7,100 nt of DNA. Source: Acidimicrobiaceae bacterium (GTDB lineage Bacteria; Actinomycetota; Acidimicrobiia; Acidimicrobiales; UBA10347). Positions 6,466 through 7,100 of the stretch are shown here, piece by piece. Each line of letters starts with the position of its first letter. The first letter of the stretch is position 1. The stretch lies in assembly GCA_003485885.1 (NCBI GenBank), contig DNHM01000163.1, positions 1,968 to 9,067 of the forward strand. The letters run 5' to 3'. The translations under genes were made by a program, and so were the position numbers. The notes beneath the pieces are model-generated. The model was not told where the DNA came from. It ran no database searches and was given only the letters and a program-made list of their open reading frames with translations.

Positions 6466-7073
6466 GAGCCAAGTTCCTTCGTCATTTGGTTGCGGCGTAC
6501 TTGATCGAATTCGACAACGGTGTCGACATCTACCGCACTTCCTGGGCAGGGTACCTCGGTCACCAATTCAGGGCGACTTCTGAGGAGTTGTCGAGCACCT
6601 TCATCACCGTCTAATGGCAACAGGCCCCACACATCGCTGTGCAATCGCACCGGCGGTGTGGCCTGTTTGTCGAACTTGGCCACAGCAATAGGACTCGGGC
6701 TTGAGGACACCAGGCGCCAGGCTTCTGGCGTTACAAAAGGCTGATCTGCCAGCCCGATCACCAGCGTGTCATAACCAGAAAGATCGGCGTAGTGGACGGC
6801 GACCTGAAGCGAACGTGACTGCCCATCGGCCCAATCATGGTTGTGCACGATCGACACTGCGTCGGGAACGAGTCCAGTCACTGGGATCGAACCTTCGATG
6901 ACCAGGACCTCGACAAAACCGGCCGCTAGTGCATGGGTGGCCGCCCACCACAGAAGTGGCTTCTTGTTCAGCTTGGATTTGAGCTTGTGCTCAGGTCCGT
7001 TGAAGCGGCTACCGGCACCTGCGGCCAAAATCACAGCCAGGGTTGTTTCGGGTGGGGTCGGCGTGCCCGCCAA
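6456..7073 (-). CDS. MobA/MocA-like nucleotidyltransferase for molybdenum cofactor (start uncertain)
   Basis: Using a TTG at 7073 this gives 205 residues. It should attach CMP (MocA-like) or GMP (MobA-like) to molybdopterin. Visible motifs are LAAGAGSRF (16-24, the NTP loop), a Lys-rich HKLKSKLNKKPLL (29-41), WADGQSRSLQVAV (81-93), the metal-binding LADQPFVTPEAW (108-119), LLPLDGDEGARQLL (151-164) and the closing VDVDTVVEF (181-189). The LADQP and DGDEGAR forms and the CoxG neighbour favour the cytidylyltransferase that serves xanthine dehydrogenase/CO dehydrogenase-type enzymes. The start is weak: GAGG lies only two bases before the TTG. The frame stays open to base 7100 with a Ser/Glu stretch, so translation may begin to the right of the window, giving a longer or fused protein. 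The stop overlaps coxG by 10 bp. Confidence 0.85.
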   Translation of the reverse strand: MAGTPTPPETTLAVILAAGAGSRFNGPEHKLKSKLNKKPLLWWAATHALAAGFVEVLVIEGSIPVTGLVPDAVSIVHNHDWADGQSRSLQVAVHYADLSGYDTLVIGLADQPFVTPEAWRLVSSSPSPIAVAKFDKQATPPVRLHSDVWGLLPLDGDEGARQLLRSRPELVTEVPCPGSAVDVDTVVEFDQVRRNQMTKELGSWT

Positions 7074-7076
7074 TTC

Positions 7077-7100
7077 CTCGGAGGACTCGGAGGACTCGGA
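7077..7100 (-). repeat. 9-bp tandem repeat upstream of the MocA-like domain
   Basis: The plus strand repeats tcggaggac with a period of 9 and runs off the right edge. On the minus strand, in frame with the MocA-like protein, it encodes Ser-Ser-Glu units (SESSESSE). It may be the end of a low-complexity N-terminal extension, the C-terminus of an upstream gene in this or another frame, or non-coding. Confidence 0.6.

Noticed and set aside
5260..6504. Plus-strand frame of 414 codons antisense to DUF501 and CoxG-like genes
   Set aside because: Both genes underneath have clear family motifs, while this product has none. It spans three genes without matching their boundaries.

Overview
The window looks like chromosomal DNA from a moderately GC-rich actinobacterium. 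A marine or freshwater Acidimicrobiia relative is my best guess. The evidence is GTG/TTG starts, Glu/Ala-rich GAG/GAA-GCC coding, a DUF501-Ppx gene pair like that of mycobacteria (Rv1025-Rv1026), and a leaderless-looking gene. The taxonomic call is inference. I see no RNA genes, insertion sequences, integrases, CRISPR arrays or phage genes.

Left block (1-2551, minus strand): an envelope pair. The upstream gene encodes a 254-residue protein with an N-terminal membrane anchor, a BON-like segment, a three-unit Pro/Asp linker repeat and a C-terminal OmpA-type peptidoglycan-binding domain. One base after its stop begins a long membrane-anchored coiled-coil protein that is still open at the left edge (at least 595 residues). 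The two are probably cotranscribed and both have one N-terminal transmembrane helix.

Middle (2552-3625): a 96-bp divergent promoter region, then on the plus strand a stand-alone PD-(D/E)XK nuclease with the four-cysteine iron-sulfur pattern of AddB and Cas4. It starts with GTG and has no visible ribosome site.

Right block (3711-7100, minus strand): a tightly packed run read right to left. It goes from a MobA/MocA-like nucleotidyltransferase for molybdenum cofactor, to a CoxG-family SRPBCC protein with a C-terminal membrane anchor, to DUF501, to a Ppx/GppA phosphatase of the Ppx2 type, to a RimJ/RimL-type GNAT acetyltransferase. Three of the four junctions overlap by 4-10 bp and the fourth gap is 24 bp, so this is very probably one operon or its tail. 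The first two genes suggest that a molybdenum hydroxylase (for example aerobic CO dehydrogenase) cluster lies beyond the right edge. They sit where enolase and ftsB/divIC would be expected ahead of DUF501-ppx in many actinobacteria.

Most of the window is recognisable housekeeping or accessory material and I do not see a clear new defence or mobile system. The points worth following are the coiled-coil/OmpA pair, the solitary Fe-S nuclease with a helicase Q-motif-like N-terminus, changed phosphate-loop residues in Ppx, and the joining of Mo-hydroxylase genes to DUF501-ppx.
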